This document shows positions 43,552 to 52,002 of a stretch of DNA of 64,000 nt, in pieces; the first letter of the stretch is position 1; every line of letters begins with the position of its first letter. Both the position numbers and the translations under genes were made by a program. The notes under the pieces were generated by a model. The model ran no database searches. It had not been told where the DNA came from and saw only the letters and a list, made by a program, of their open reading frames with translations. The stretch comes from Bacteroidales bacterium (GTDB taxonomy: Bacteria; Bacteroidota; Bacteroidia; Bacteroidales; P3), in contig JAKSMQ010000003.1 of the NCBI GenBank assembly GCA_024400565.1, forward strand, positions 17,303 to 81,302. The letters are read 5' to 3'.

Positions 43552-44466
43552 ATGAAAACTCAAATCAAGAAAGCCATCCTTATGGCAGTAGCAGCTCTGG
43601 TAGTTGCATCTTGCGGTTCCAAATCGGACCTCCAAGGCTTTAAAAAGACCCCCAATGGTCTGCATTACAAGTTTGTTGAGAAGAATGCTAAAGGCGAGCA
43701 GATTCAAGAAGGTCAGGCTCTCGTTGGCGAGACTATGATTATCTTCAAGAACGATACCCTCTCCTCATGCTTCGGTAATCCTACCCGTATTGCTTTGGTA
43801 AACAATACCTCTGCTTTCGGTCTTCTCAACGAAGGTTTCCTTATGATGCATGTTGGCGACTATGCTATTTTCGCAATCCCCGCCGACACTATGGCAAATT
43901 ATTTCAAAATGCCTCCTTCGTACGTGAAAGGCGAGAACGAGAAGTTCTTCTATCATGTTAAGGTTAGTGATGTTATCTCTCCTGAAGAGTTGAAAGAAGA
44001 ATACGAAAACTTCATGGAGAACATGAAAGAACGTCAGGAAAGCGAACCTGATTCAATTGCTAAATTTATTGCCGAAAATAAGATTACTGTCAAGCCCAAT
44101 GCAGAAGGCCTTTATGTGATAGTAAAGAAGAAAGGTAATGGCCCCAGAGTTGAAGCTGGCAAGACTGTCCAGGTTAACTATACCGGTCGTCTGCTTGATG
44201 GTACCATGTTCGACAGTAGCGTAGAAGCTGACGCTAAGGAAGGTGGTATCTACAATTCCCAACGTCAATATGTTCCCATGTCCTATAAGGTTGGCGTTGA
44301 TGGCCTTATTCGTGGCTGGGACGAAGGTGTTATGGGACAGCCTGAAGGCACCAAACTTACCTTGGTATTCCCCTCTGCTCTTGGTTATGCAGAAAGAGGT
44401 GCCGGTGAACTCATTCCTCCTTTCTCACCCCTTACCTTTGATATTGAGATTTTATCTGTTAAATAA
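43552..44466 (+). CDS. FKBP-type prolyl isomerase lipoprotein
   Basis: The 304-residue protein has a lipoprotein signal ending VVASC. It contains two FKBP-like halves: a degenerate N-terminal one (about 35-140) and an active-looking C-terminal one (about 185-304) with VQVNYTGRLLDGTMFDSS, VDGLIRGWDEGVMGQPEG and LGYAERGAG. Periplasmic prolyl isomerisation is the expected role. It lies 23 nt before adk. Confidence 0.9.
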   Translation: MKTQIKKAILMAVAALVVASCGSKSDLQGFKKTPNGLHYKFVEKNAKGEQIQEGQALVGETMIIFKNDTLSSCFGNPTRIALVNNTSAFGLLNEGFLMMHVGDYAIFAIPADTMANYFKMPPSYVKGENEKFFYHVKVSDVISPEELKEEYENFMENMKERQESEPDSIAKFIAENKITVKPNAEGLYVIVKKKGNGPRVEAGKTVQVNYTGRLLDGTMFDSSVEADAKEGGIYNSQRQYVPMSYKVGVDGLIRGWDEGVMGQPEGTKLTLVFPSALGYAERGAGELIPPFSPLTFDIEILSVK

Positions 44467-44489
44467 TAACATCAATTTTCACTTATCAT

Positions 44490-45056
44490 ATGCTTAACAT
44501 AGTATTATTTGGAGCTCCTGGTGCTGGCAAGGGTACTCAGAGCGACCTTTTGGTTGAGAAATACAAACTCAATCATATTTCCACCGGAGACCTTCTCCGT
44601 AAAGAAATTGCAGAGCAGACTGAACTCGGCAAACGTATCAAAAGCATTATGGATTCCGGTTCTCTCGTTAGCGACGATATCGTTATTGAGATGATTGACA
44701 ACGCTATTGCACGTGATACTCAGGGTATCCTTTTCGACGGATTCCCCCGCAATGTTGCTCAGGCAAAAGTACTTGACGAACTGCTCGAAAAGCATGGCCG
44801 CAAACTTACCTGTATGGTAAGTCTCGATGTTCCTCGTGAGGAGCTTATCCGTCGTATGCTCGAACGCGCTAAAACTAGTGGCCGTGCCGACGACAACGAG
44901 GAGACTATCAAGAACCGCCTTGTTGAATACGAAAACAAGACCCTCCCCGTAGCCGATTACTACGAGAAGAAAGGCCAGCACGTTAAAGTAAACGGCTTTG
45001 GCGATATCAAAGAGATTTCTGCAGCTATTATTGCTGAAGTTGAGAAACGTAAATAG
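44490..45056 (+). CDS. adk: Adenylate kinase (short-LID form)
   Basis: The 188-residue enzyme interconverts ATP, AMP and ADP. The P-loop GAPGAGKGTQ is at 8-17, followed by STGDLLR (AMP site), FDGFPRN and the short LID region RAKTSGRADDNEETIKNRL without zinc cysteines. Length is typical of Bacteroidetes enzymes. It ends the unit at a strong terminator. Confidence 0.97.
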   Translation: MLNIVLFGAPGAGKGTQSDLLVEKYKLNHISTGDLLRKEIAEQTELGKRIKSIMDSGSLVSDDIVIEMIDNAIARDTQGILFDGFPRNVAQAKVLDELLEKHGRKLTCMVSLDVPREELIRRMLERAKTSGRADDNEETIKNRLVEYENKTLPVADYYEKKGQHVKVNGFGDIKEISAAIIAEVEKRK

Positions 45057-45073
45057 AACTCTCATTATTAAGG

Positions 45074-45110
45074 AAAAGGGCAGGACTGTCTAAGCCTTGC
45101 TCTTTTCTTT
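45074..45110 (+). terminator. Rho-independent terminator after adk
   Basis: AAAAGGGCA (45074-45082) pairs with TGCTCTTTT (45098-45106) with one G-U pair; CTTTTG follows. Confidence 0.75.
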
Positions 45111-45176
45111 TGTTATCTCCCGTTCTCTCATTTAACTACTTCAATATTTTCTTGTAATACTAAACACCCAACAGAT

Positions 45177-46175
45177 ATGACTACCAACTTTGTCGATTAT
45201 GTAAAGATATTCATTCGATCAGGAAAAGGTGGCGCTGGTTCGGCTCATCTTCTACGAGTAAAATACAATGCAAAAGCAGGTCCCGATGGCGGAGATGGCG
45301 GTCGCGGTGGCCATATCATACTGAAAGGCAACAGTCAACGGTGGACTCTTCTGCATCTCAAATATACCAAACATGTGTTTGCCGAAGATGGTGAACATGG
45401 AGGCGAGAACCTTTGCACAGGACGAACCGGTAGAGATCAGATTCTTGATGTACCTCTAGGATGTGTCTGTAAGGATGCTGAAACAGGCGAGATATTGGGA
45501 GAGGTAACTGAAGACGGCCAGGAAGTAATTATTGCAAAAGGTGGTCGTGGAGGATTAGGTAATGATCATTTCAAGTCGCCTACCAATCAGACTCCCCGCT
45601 ATGCCCAACCTGGTGAGCCGTCAATAGAGCGTTGGATAATCATAGAGCTTAAGATGCTTGCCGACGTAGGTCTTGTTGGATTTCCCAATGCTGGCAAGAG
45701 TACATTCCTGAGTTCGGTATCTGCCGCACGTCCTGAGATTGCCGACTATCCTTTTACTACCATTGTGCCTAATCTGGGTATTGTGAAATATCGCGACGAC
45801 CGCTCGTTCTGCATCGCAGATATTCCAGGTATCATCGAAGGTGCAGCAGAAGGAAAGGGACTCGGATTACGCTTTCTCCGTCACATTGAACGCAACTCCA
45901 TTCTTCTCTTTATGGTCTCTTGCGAGAATATGGATATTAAGAAAGAGTACAAAGTCCTGCTCAAAGAACTGGAAAAATACAACCCCGAGCTTCTTGATAA
46001 GAAACGTATTCTTGCTGTAACCAAGTGTGATATGCTTGACGAAGATCTTATCAAGCAGATGAAAAAGACGCTGCCGCGCGGAGTACCTTCTGTGATGGTG
46101 AGTTCCGTTACAGGTCTCAATATCCAGAAACTTAAAGATATGATTGTTGAAGCAATAGAAGTTACCAATGCTTAG
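45177..46175 (+). CDS. obg: GTPase Obg/CgtA
   Basis: The 332-residue ribosome-associated GTPase has the glycine-rich Obg fold (about 1-158) with [15 protein letters not shown] and [13 protein letters not shown]. The G domain contains G1 [10 protein letters not shown]2 ADYPFTT, G3 DIPGIIEGA and the SRP-like TKCDML (G4). It stops directly after the G domain, lacking the acidic C-terminal extension that many Obg proteins have. Function in 50S maturation and stress control is expected. It overlaps the PAP2 gene by 8 nt. Confidence 0.94.
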   Translation: MTTNFVDYVKIFIRSGKGGAGSAHLLRVKYNAKAGPDGGDGGRGGHIILKGNSQRWTLLHLKYTKHVFAEDGEHGGENLCTGRTGRDQILDVPLGCVCKDAETGEILGEVTEDGQEVIIAKGGRGGLGNDHFKSPTNQTPRYAQPGEPSIERWIIIELKMLADVGLVGFPNAGKSTFLSSVSAARPEIADYPFTTIVPNLGIVKYRDDRSFCIADIPGIIEGAAEGKGLGLRFLRHIERNSILLFMVSCENMDIKKEYKVLLKELEKYNPELLDKKRILAVTKCDMLDEDLIKQMKKTLPRGVPSVMVSSVTGLNIQKLKDMIVEAIEVTNA

Positions 46176-46785
46176 TTATCTCAACGAACTCGACACCCAA
46201 CTGTTTTGGTGGATAAACACCCACTACAATACACCCTTAGACTGGATAATGTGGTTAGCAAGCAATCGTTGGGTGTGGGACGTACTTATACCTATTGTTG
46301 CAATATTTTTGATGTATAAACAGGGCTGGAAGCGTTGGTGGCTTATGGCTTTGGGTGTGATATTATGTTTTCTGCTTAGCGATCGCATTAGTGTAATGGG
46401 TTTTAAGGATGTAGTACAACGCCTTCGACCATGCTATGAATTTGAGGAAGGTGTACGAATGTTCCGGACTAATAAAGGTGGACTATATGGTTTTGTGTCC
46501 TCCCATGCGGCCAATTGTATGGCTGTAGCGATGTTTTTTACATTGATTGCGAAATCTTTGCCAAATAGAACCAGGTTCATTAAGATATTACCATATCTTT
46601 TCTTTGGCTGGGCATTACTTGTATGCTATAGCCGTCCTTATTTAGGCAAGCATTATCCTGGAGATTGTTTATGTGGTTCTATACTCGGACTGGCCGTAGG
46701 TGCATTTGTTTACTTTGTTTATGCAAAGGTTATAGGAAACCTGGAGCGCAGGTCTAAATCAGCTCCTTCACCACAAGAGGAATGA
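46168..46785 (+). CDS. PAP2-family membrane phosphatase
   Basis: The 205-residue protein has about five transmembrane helices. The three PAP2 catalytic motifs are present: KDVVQRLRP (motif 1), SSHAAN (motif 2, a variant of PSGH) and [13 protein letters not shown] (motif 3). Family members dephosphorylate undecaprenyl pyrophosphate, phosphatidylglycerol phosphate or lipid A; which one applies is not visible. Its start overlaps the end of obg, so translation is coupled. Confidence 0.9.
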   Translation: MLSYLNELDTQLFWWINTHYNTPLDWIMWLASNRWVWDVLIPIVAIFLMYKQGWKRWWLMALGVILCFLLSDRISVMGFKDVVQRLRPCYEFEEGVRMFRTNKGGLYGFVSSHAANCMAVAMFFTLIAKSLPNRTRFIKILPYLFFGWALLVCYSRPYLGKHYPGDCLCGSILGLAVGAFVYFVYAKVIGNLERRSKSAPSPQEE

Positions 46786-46872
46786 AAACTGATTGATTCT
46801 TCATTCTAGTCTCCCATATTCTATTTGAAGGATTCCGATTATCTGTCTACTATAATAGCGACAAGAGATAAA

Positions 46873-46956
46873 TAAGTATATTGCTTGAGTAGTCTAAACA
46901 GTATGGTTAGACAACATAAGTATGCTGTTTAGTATATGTAAGTATGATGTTTTAAG
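46873..46956. repeat. Degenerate 22-bp repeat cluster (AAGTATGCTGTTTA)
   Basis: AAGTATGCTGTTT (46918-46930) and AAGTATGATGTTT (46940-46952) are 22 bp apart, and a weaker copy, AAGTATATTGCTT, lies at 46873. Between them GTCTAA (46892-46897) mirrors TTAGAC (46907-46912). This is the family seen at 18552-18639, again in a gap at the end of a plus-strand gene run facing a minus-strand run. Confidence 0.7.
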
Positions 46957-46999
46957 TTTGCAAGGTAGTATTTCTCCTCAGGTAAACATATTTTCTCCA

Positions 47000-47030
47000 A
47001 ATAGAAAGCCCATCCATATCGGATGGGCTT
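47000..47030 (-). terminator. Rho-independent terminator of the leucyl aminopeptidase gene
   Basis: AAGCCCATCC (47006-47015) pairs perfectly with GGATGGGCTT (47021-47030), and TCTATTTGG follows on the minus strand. Confidence 0.8.
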
Positions 47031-47067
47031 CGGTTATATCATCTGTCGTTTGGATGAATATTGAGGC

Positions 47068-48528
47068 CTAATTCTTCTGTGTAGCGATATCGTAGGTCTG
47101 AAGGAATGCATAGAGAAGACGTATTCCGAACCCGCTAGCACCTACTCCATAGAAACTTTCCTTCTTGGGATAATAGGCTACTCCTGCTATATCGAGATGT
47201 ATATAGGGGTGTTTGGCAAAATGGGCAAGGAATTTTCCTGCTGTTATACATCCAGCCTGCGCAATACCGCAATTCTTGATATCGGCTACTTCGCTCTTGA
47301 TTAGTTCGTCATATTCCTTCCAGAAGGGGAACTCAGCTATGCGTTCGTATACCTGGTTGCTGACGATGCGTAGCAGATTCATGGGGTTTTCGGCGTTCTG
47401 CTGCATAGCTGCAATACCATAAGTGCCTATAGCACGAACGGCTGCACCTGTGAGGGTGGCTGCATCAATGATGAGTTCGGGGTTGAACTGGTTTGCATAA
47501 GCAATTGCATCAGCAAGGATAATACGGCCTTCGGCGTCGGTATTAACAACCTCAACAGTCGTTCCGTCGTACATAGTAATTATATCATCAGCAGCATAGG
47601 CATTGCCCGAAGGACGGTTGTCGGTCATTGGCAAGAAGGCCATAATATGGATGGGAAGCTGGTTGTCGGCTGCAGCCAACAGGGTAGCAGCCATAGTAGC
47701 AGCACCTGCCATATCGCTCTTCATCTCCTGCATGTAGTCTTCGGGCTTGATGTTGAGTCCACCTGTGTCGTACATGATCCCTTTGCCAACGAGTGCAATG
47801 GGGTTAGTGTTGAGAGGACGTTTGGGTTTGTATTCCAAAATAACAAAGCGGGCTTCGTCTACACTACCTTTGTTGACGGCAATAAGACCACCCATCTTGA
47901 GCGACTCAATCTGTTTCTGTCCGAAGACAGTTACTTTGATACCTGCCTTTTCGCCTTCTTCTTTTAGAATGTTGGCGAACTTCTCGGCATTGAGTGCCAT
48001 AATAGGTTCGTTGACCCAGTCGCGGCATTGGCAGATACGGTTCCAGAGTCTTACACTACGGTCTAACTCATCCTGCTTGAAGAATCTATTGTCTACAATC
48101 ACCTCGCTTAAGAGGGTTTCCTTTTTTGCTTTATAGCGATCAAAACGATAGTTGGACAGGGTCAGACCTTCGAGAAAAGCAGCCATCTCTTCGGGTATTA
48201 TACCCTCGCCACTCACGGCAATATGTTCTATTTTAGCCTTGCTCAAGCGCTCCTGTATGGTTGCTGCTGAACGACGAAGCTTCTCTTGAGATTCGGCAGG
48301 GGAGAGGTTTGCATCAAAATTCTGTACATAAATGCTAGTGCAGATTCCTTCTTTATTGTACCGGTTGAGAACAACGAGCGCTTCTGCATCTTGCTTACGG
48401 CAATTGAGAAGGTAGGCTATCTCTTCCTTTTTGAATGGTAATACTTTAGCGGGGACCTCATCTCCGAAAAGGAAGATGCTGTCTATTGCGGGGATTTCGG
48501 TAGTGGGGGAGAGTTTGAATTGTATCAT
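47068..48528 (-). CDS. pepA: Leucyl aminopeptidase, M17 family
   Basis: The 486-residue enzyme removes N-terminal residues in the cytoplasm and is a two-metal hexamer. GKGIMYDTGGLNIKP (about 251-265) carries the catalytic Lys and a metal Asp, followed by MKSDMAGAATM and the signature NTDAEGRIILADAI (about 333-346) with the bicarbonate-binding Arg. The N-terminal 170 residues form the macro-like domain. It lies 21 nt after the M28 gene and ends at a strong hairpin. Confidence 0.92.
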   Translation of the reverse strand: MIQFKLSPTTEIPAIDSIFLFGDEVPAKVLPFKKEEIAYLLNCRKQDAEALVVLNRYNKEGICTSIYVQNFDANLSPAESQEKLRRSAATIQERLSKAKIEHIAVSGEGIIPEEMAAFLEGLTLSNYRFDRYKAKKETLLSEVIVDNRFFKQDELDRSVRLWNRICQCRDWVNEPIMALNAEKFANILKEEGEKAGIKVTVFGQKQIESLKMGGLIAVNKGSVDEARFVILEYKPKRPLNTNPIALVGKGIMYDTGGLNIKPEDYMQEMKSDMAGAATMAATLLAAADNQLPIHIMAFLPMTDNRPSGNAYAADDIITMYDGTTVEVVNTDAEGRIILADAIAYANQFNPELIIDAATLTGAAVRAIGTYGIAAMQQNAENPMNLLRIVSNQVYERIAEFPFWKEYDELIKSEVADIKNCGIAQAGCITAGKFLAHFAKHPYIHLDIAGVAYYPKKESFYGVGASGFGIRLLYAFLQTYDIATQKN

Positions 48529-48549
48529 GATTGGTGTCGTTTTATGCTA

Positions 48550-49896
48550 TTATGGGATTAATAAGGATGAGATTAGGGTAAGATAGTTGGTGTAATTCTC
48601 TAATCCGCAAGCCTCACAGCGATCTGCGGGATCGTGATATCCGCCATAAGGATGACCCATAGTTAGAATGTACATAGATGGGCAGAGGCTAGAGAAAGGA
48701 TAGTGGTCGCTATTGGGAGAGTTTGTTCGCGGGCGGAGTTCGGGTGCTACCTGAAGTGCATCATTCAAAGTCTTGAGTCTTTCAAAGTAGGGTTTCGTTT
48801 CGTTACTTTGGGCGTTGAACATCATCAGGCCTTCATTACCACCGCAGAAGAGATCTATATTCAGAAGAAACTTTACCTTGTTAAAATCGACAAGAGGATG
48901 TTGAGCAGCATAAGTGGATCCTTTCAGTCCGGCTTCTTCGCCACTGAAGAACATAAAAACAAGTGTGTAATGAGGTTTCTCCTTGCTTGCCAGTCGGGCT
49001 AAATCCAATACAGCAGCTACTCCGCTTGCATTATCGTGAGCACCAAAGAAAGTGATGTCACCCTCATGTTTGATTTCGGCGCCTTCCATATATTTATATC
49101 CATCACCCATCGTGCCCAGGTGGTCGTAGTGAGCAGTAAGAACTATCATGGTGTCAACTTCGCCAGGAATGAGACCGCATACATTCTGTGTTTTGTAGTT
49201 GGGTCGGAACTGGGTATTAATACAGATGCTACTCTGTTTTATTTTCTTGGGCATAACGGACGAAAGAACCTCGATATAGGCGTATGAGTGCTCGCTTTCG
49301 CATTGTGAAAGCGAGTAAGTATTAAGAGCGGATCGTCCAATGATGATACCTCTAGAGCCGAAAGGGTTGCGCTTTTTTAGTTTTGCAAGTTCGGCAGAGG
49401 TAGTTGGACTCATCTTTATCAATCGTGGAATTTCGATGTAAATAAAGCAGTCTGCGAGGGCTTTCTTGCGTTTGGATATGAATTTCTGCAGTTTGTCATT
49501 GTCACAGAATGTCTCAAAGGGCAGATATACAATGTCTGCCTCTGGAAGAGTAACAGATGCTGACCATGGGGCAACGCGGAATTCGTGATAGTTCTTTAGG
49601 CGTTTTCCGTTAATAGAAATCCAGCATTGCCCCTCCATCGAGAAGGTGTTATAGGTGTATCTCTGATAATAATCAACGCCCAAAGGTTTTACTCCCAATC
49701 TCCTGAATTCGCGTCTCAGATATTTTGCGGCTATTGAATCGCCACTATAAGAAGCTCCTCTGCCATACATTCCTGGGGAAGATAATTCGCGGATGATGCG
49801 TCGGGCATAGTTCGTATCCTGAGCACAAACAGAACTGATGATTCCTCCCATCAAGAGAACTAAAGTTAGAATTGGGATAATACGAACGTGTTTCAT
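48550..49896 (-). CDS. M28-family exported metallopeptidase
   Basis: From the ATG at 49896 the protein has 448 residues and a signal peptide (MKHVRIIPILTLVLLMGG, ending VCAQ). A frame to 49971 extends into the promoter and is rejected. The two-zinc M28 site is complete: LTAHYDHLG (His, Asp), GAHDNASGVAAVLD, FSGEEAGLKGS, LNIDLF and PNSDHYPF. A PA-type insertion (about 120-230) precedes it. It is an aminopeptidase of the envelope or outside, paired with the cytoplasmic M17 aminopeptidase downstream. Confidence 0.9.
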   Translation of the reverse strand: MKHVRIIPILTLVLLMGGIISSVCAQDTNYARRIIRELSSPGMYGRGASYSGDSIAAKYLRREFRRLGVKPLGVDYYQRYTYNTFSMEGQCWISINGKRLKNYHEFRVAPWSASVTLPEADIVYLPFETFCDNDKLQKFISKRKKALADCFIYIEIPRLIKMSPTTSAELAKLKKRNPFGSRGIIIGRSALNTYSLSQCESEHSYAYIEVLSSVMPKKIKQSSICINTQFRPNYKTQNVCGLIPGEVDTMIVLTAHYDHLGTMGDGYKYMEGAEIKHEGDITFFGAHDNASGVAAVLDLARLASKEKPHYTLVFMFFSGEEAGLKGSTYAAQHPLVDFNKVKFLLNIDLFCGGNEGLMMFNAQSNETKPYFERLKTLNDALQVAPELRPRTNSPNSDHYPFSSLCPSMYILTMGHPYGGYHDPADRCEACGLENYTNYLTLISSLLIP

Positions 49897-49968
49897 AGCT
49901 GACGAATAATGTGTTAATGTATCAGTTAAGGAAATAGGACTCTCTTTTGAGACTATTTCTATCAAATG

Positions 49969-49976
49969 CAAAGATA
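49969..49976 (-). promoter_or_regulatory. -7 box for the M28/pepA unit
   Basis: The minus strand reads TATCTTTG, 72 nt before the ATG at 49896. No clean -33 box is seen. The rest of the gap to the pckA terminator (49977-50158) is AT-rich with no gene recognised. Confidence 0.6.
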
Positions 49977-50158
49977 CTAATAATTATTGAATACATAATA
50001 AAAAAATATGCTTTGCACAAGGTATTTGTTAATACAGAGGTTGGACTCCGGTATAATTATGCTAGATTACAATTTTATAATAATGGATTTCCTTTAGGAA
50101 ATATTTCCTTCGGACTACCTCACTTCATAAGAATAATGCAACGTTATCATTCTTTATA

Positions 50159-50194
50159 GAAAAACGAAGCCCATAGTCTGTTGAACTATGGGCT
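50159..50194 (-). terminator. Rho-independent terminator of pckA
   Basis: AGCCCATAGT (50168-50177) pairs perfectly with ACTATGGGCT (50185-50194), followed on the minus strand by TCGTTTTTC. Confidence 0.85.
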
Positions 50195-50240
50195 CCAGTT
50201 ATTGAAACTTATTATGTTCTATTCAAATAGTCTCAAAGGT

Positions 50241-51857
50241 TTAGAGCTTAGGACCAGCTGCTATGAGAGCCTTTCCAGCTTCGTTGGTGCTGAACTTGTC
50301 GAAGTTCTTGATGAAACGTTCTGCAAGATCTTTTGCTTTCTTTTCCCATTCGCAAGCGCAACCATAGGTGTCGCGAGGATCAAGGATATTGGTATCTACG
50401 CCAGGAAGCTCGGTAGGTACTTCGAAATCAAAGTAAGGAATCTTCTTGGTAGGAGCCTTAAGAATGTCGCCGCCAAGGATTGCATCAATGATTCCACGGG
50501 TATCCTTAATGGAGATACGTTTGCCGGTTCCGTTCCATCCGGTGTTTACAAGATAAGCCTTTGCGCCACTCATCTGCATGCGCTTAACCAACTCTTCTGC
50601 ATATTTGGTAGGATGAAGCTCGAGGAAAGCCTGTCCGAAGCAAGCAGAGAAGGTGGGAGTAGGCTCTGTGATACCGCGCTCGGTACCAGCTAACTTAGCA
50701 GTAAATCCGGAGAGGAAGTAATATTGAGTCTGCTCGGGAGTGAGGATACTGACGGGAGGCAATACGCCAAATGCATCAGCGCTGAGGAATATTACGTTGT
50801 TGGCAGCAGGTGCTTTGCTGACGGGACGTACAATCTTCTCAATATGATTGATAGGATAGCTTACACGGGTGTTTTCGGTAACGCTCTTGTCTGCGAAATC
50901 AATCTTGCCATTCTCGTCAACAGTTACGTTCTCGAGAAGTGCATTACGACGGATAGCATTATAGATATCGGGTTCGCTGTCTTTGTCGAGGTTGATAACC
51001 TTAGCATAGCAGCCGCCTTCGAAATTGAATACGCCATCGTCGTCCCAACCATGCTCGTCGTCACCTATAAGGAGACGTTTAGGATCGGTGCTGAGGGTAG
51101 TCTTACCTGTGCCGGAAAGACCGAAGAAGATAGCGGTATTCTTACCTTCCATATCGGTATTGGCGCTACAATGCATAGCAGCAATACCCTTGAGGGGAAG
51201 GTAGTAGTTCATCATGGAGAAGAGACCTTTCTTCATCTCACCGCCATACCAGGTGTTGATAATAACCTGTTCCTTGCTGGTTGTGTTGAAAGCAACGCAA
51301 GTTTCGCTGTTGAGACCGAGTTCTTTGTAGTTCTCTACCTTTGCTTTGGATGCATTGTAGACGATGAAATCGGGGGTAAAGTTCTTGAGTTCGTCCTCGG
51401 TAGGAACGATGAACATATTCTTAATGAAATGAGCCTGCCAAGCAACTTCCATTACAAAGCGAACAGCAAGGCGGGTGCTCTCGTTAGCGCCGCAGAATGC
51501 ATCAACAACATAGAGATTCTTGTTGCAGAGTTCCTTTACCGCCAGGTTTTTAACAGTTCCCCAAACCTCTTCGGTCATAGGGTGGTTGTCGTTCTTGTAT
51601 CCTTCGGTAGTCCACCACACTTTATCGTGGCTTTCTTTGTCATCAACAATGTATTTGTCTTTAGGAGAACGGCCTGTATAGATGCCGGTCATTACGTTGA
51701 TGGCTCCGAGTTCGGTTTCCTGACCTTTATCAAAACCAGTAAGTGAAGGATCTTTCTCTAGTTTATAGAGCTCCTCATAGGAGGGATTGTAGCACACACT
51801 CTTTACGCCGGTGATACCGTAGCTTTCGAGGGCTTTGTGGATATTGTTGTTTTCCAT
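50241..51857 (-). CDS. pckA: Phosphoenolpyruvate carboxykinase (ATP)
   Basis: The 538-residue enzyme interconverts oxaloacetate plus ATP and PEP plus CO2 plus ADP; in fermenting Bacteroidetes it can run towards oxaloacetate. Motifs are complete: [12 protein letters not shown] (about 57-68), the kinase 1a loop [11 protein letters not shown] (about 242-252), kinase-2 region [20 protein letters not shown] and [18 protein letters not shown]. Codon use is highly biased, consistent with abundant expression. It is downstream of ppdK on the same strand, after a likely terminator. Confidence 0.97.
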   Translation of the reverse strand: MENNNIHKALESYGITGVKSVCYNPSYEELYKLEKDPSLTGFDKGQETELGAINVMTGIYTGRSPKDKYIVDDKESHDKVWWTTEGYKNDNHPMTEEVWGTVKNLAVKELCNKNLYVVDAFCGANESTRLAVRFVMEVAWQAHFIKNMFIVPTEDELKNFTPDFIVYNASKAKVENYKELGLNSETCVAFNTTSKEQVIINTWYGGEMKKGLFSMMNYYLPLKGIAAMHCSANTDMEGKNTAIFFGLSGTGKTTLSTDPKRLLIGDDEHGWDDDGVFNFEGGCYAKVINLDKDSEPDIYNAIRRNALLENVTVDENGKIDFADKSVTENTRVSYPINHIEKIVRPVSKAPAANNVIFLSADAFGVLPPVSILTPEQTQYYFLSGFTAKLAGTERGITEPTPTFSACFGQAFLELHPTKYAEELVKRMQMSGAKAYLVNTGWNGTGKRISIKDTRGIIDAILGGDILKAPTKKIPYFDFEVPTELPGVDTNILDPRDTYGCACEWEKKAKDLAERFIKNFDKFSTNEAGKALIAAGPKL

Positions 51858-51935
51858 TGAAAAACTATTTTTATTATTATTACTTTTTATTATTGGCGCA
51901 AATGTTGTTGATTGTTATTTCTGCTTGGCATTGGA

Positions 51936-51975
51936 AAGGGAATGTGCCACTTTTCTGTGTTGGCAACATTCCCTT
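51936..51975 (-). terminator. Hairpin after ppdK
   Basis: AAGGGAATGTGCC (51936-51948) is complementary to GGCAACATTCCCTT (51962-51975) with one bulged base. The minus-strand 3' flank lacks a strong T-tract, so partial read-through into pckA is possible. Confidence 0.5.
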
Positions 51976-52002
51976 CATTATCTGTGTTGTAGGGTTAGCA
52001 GA

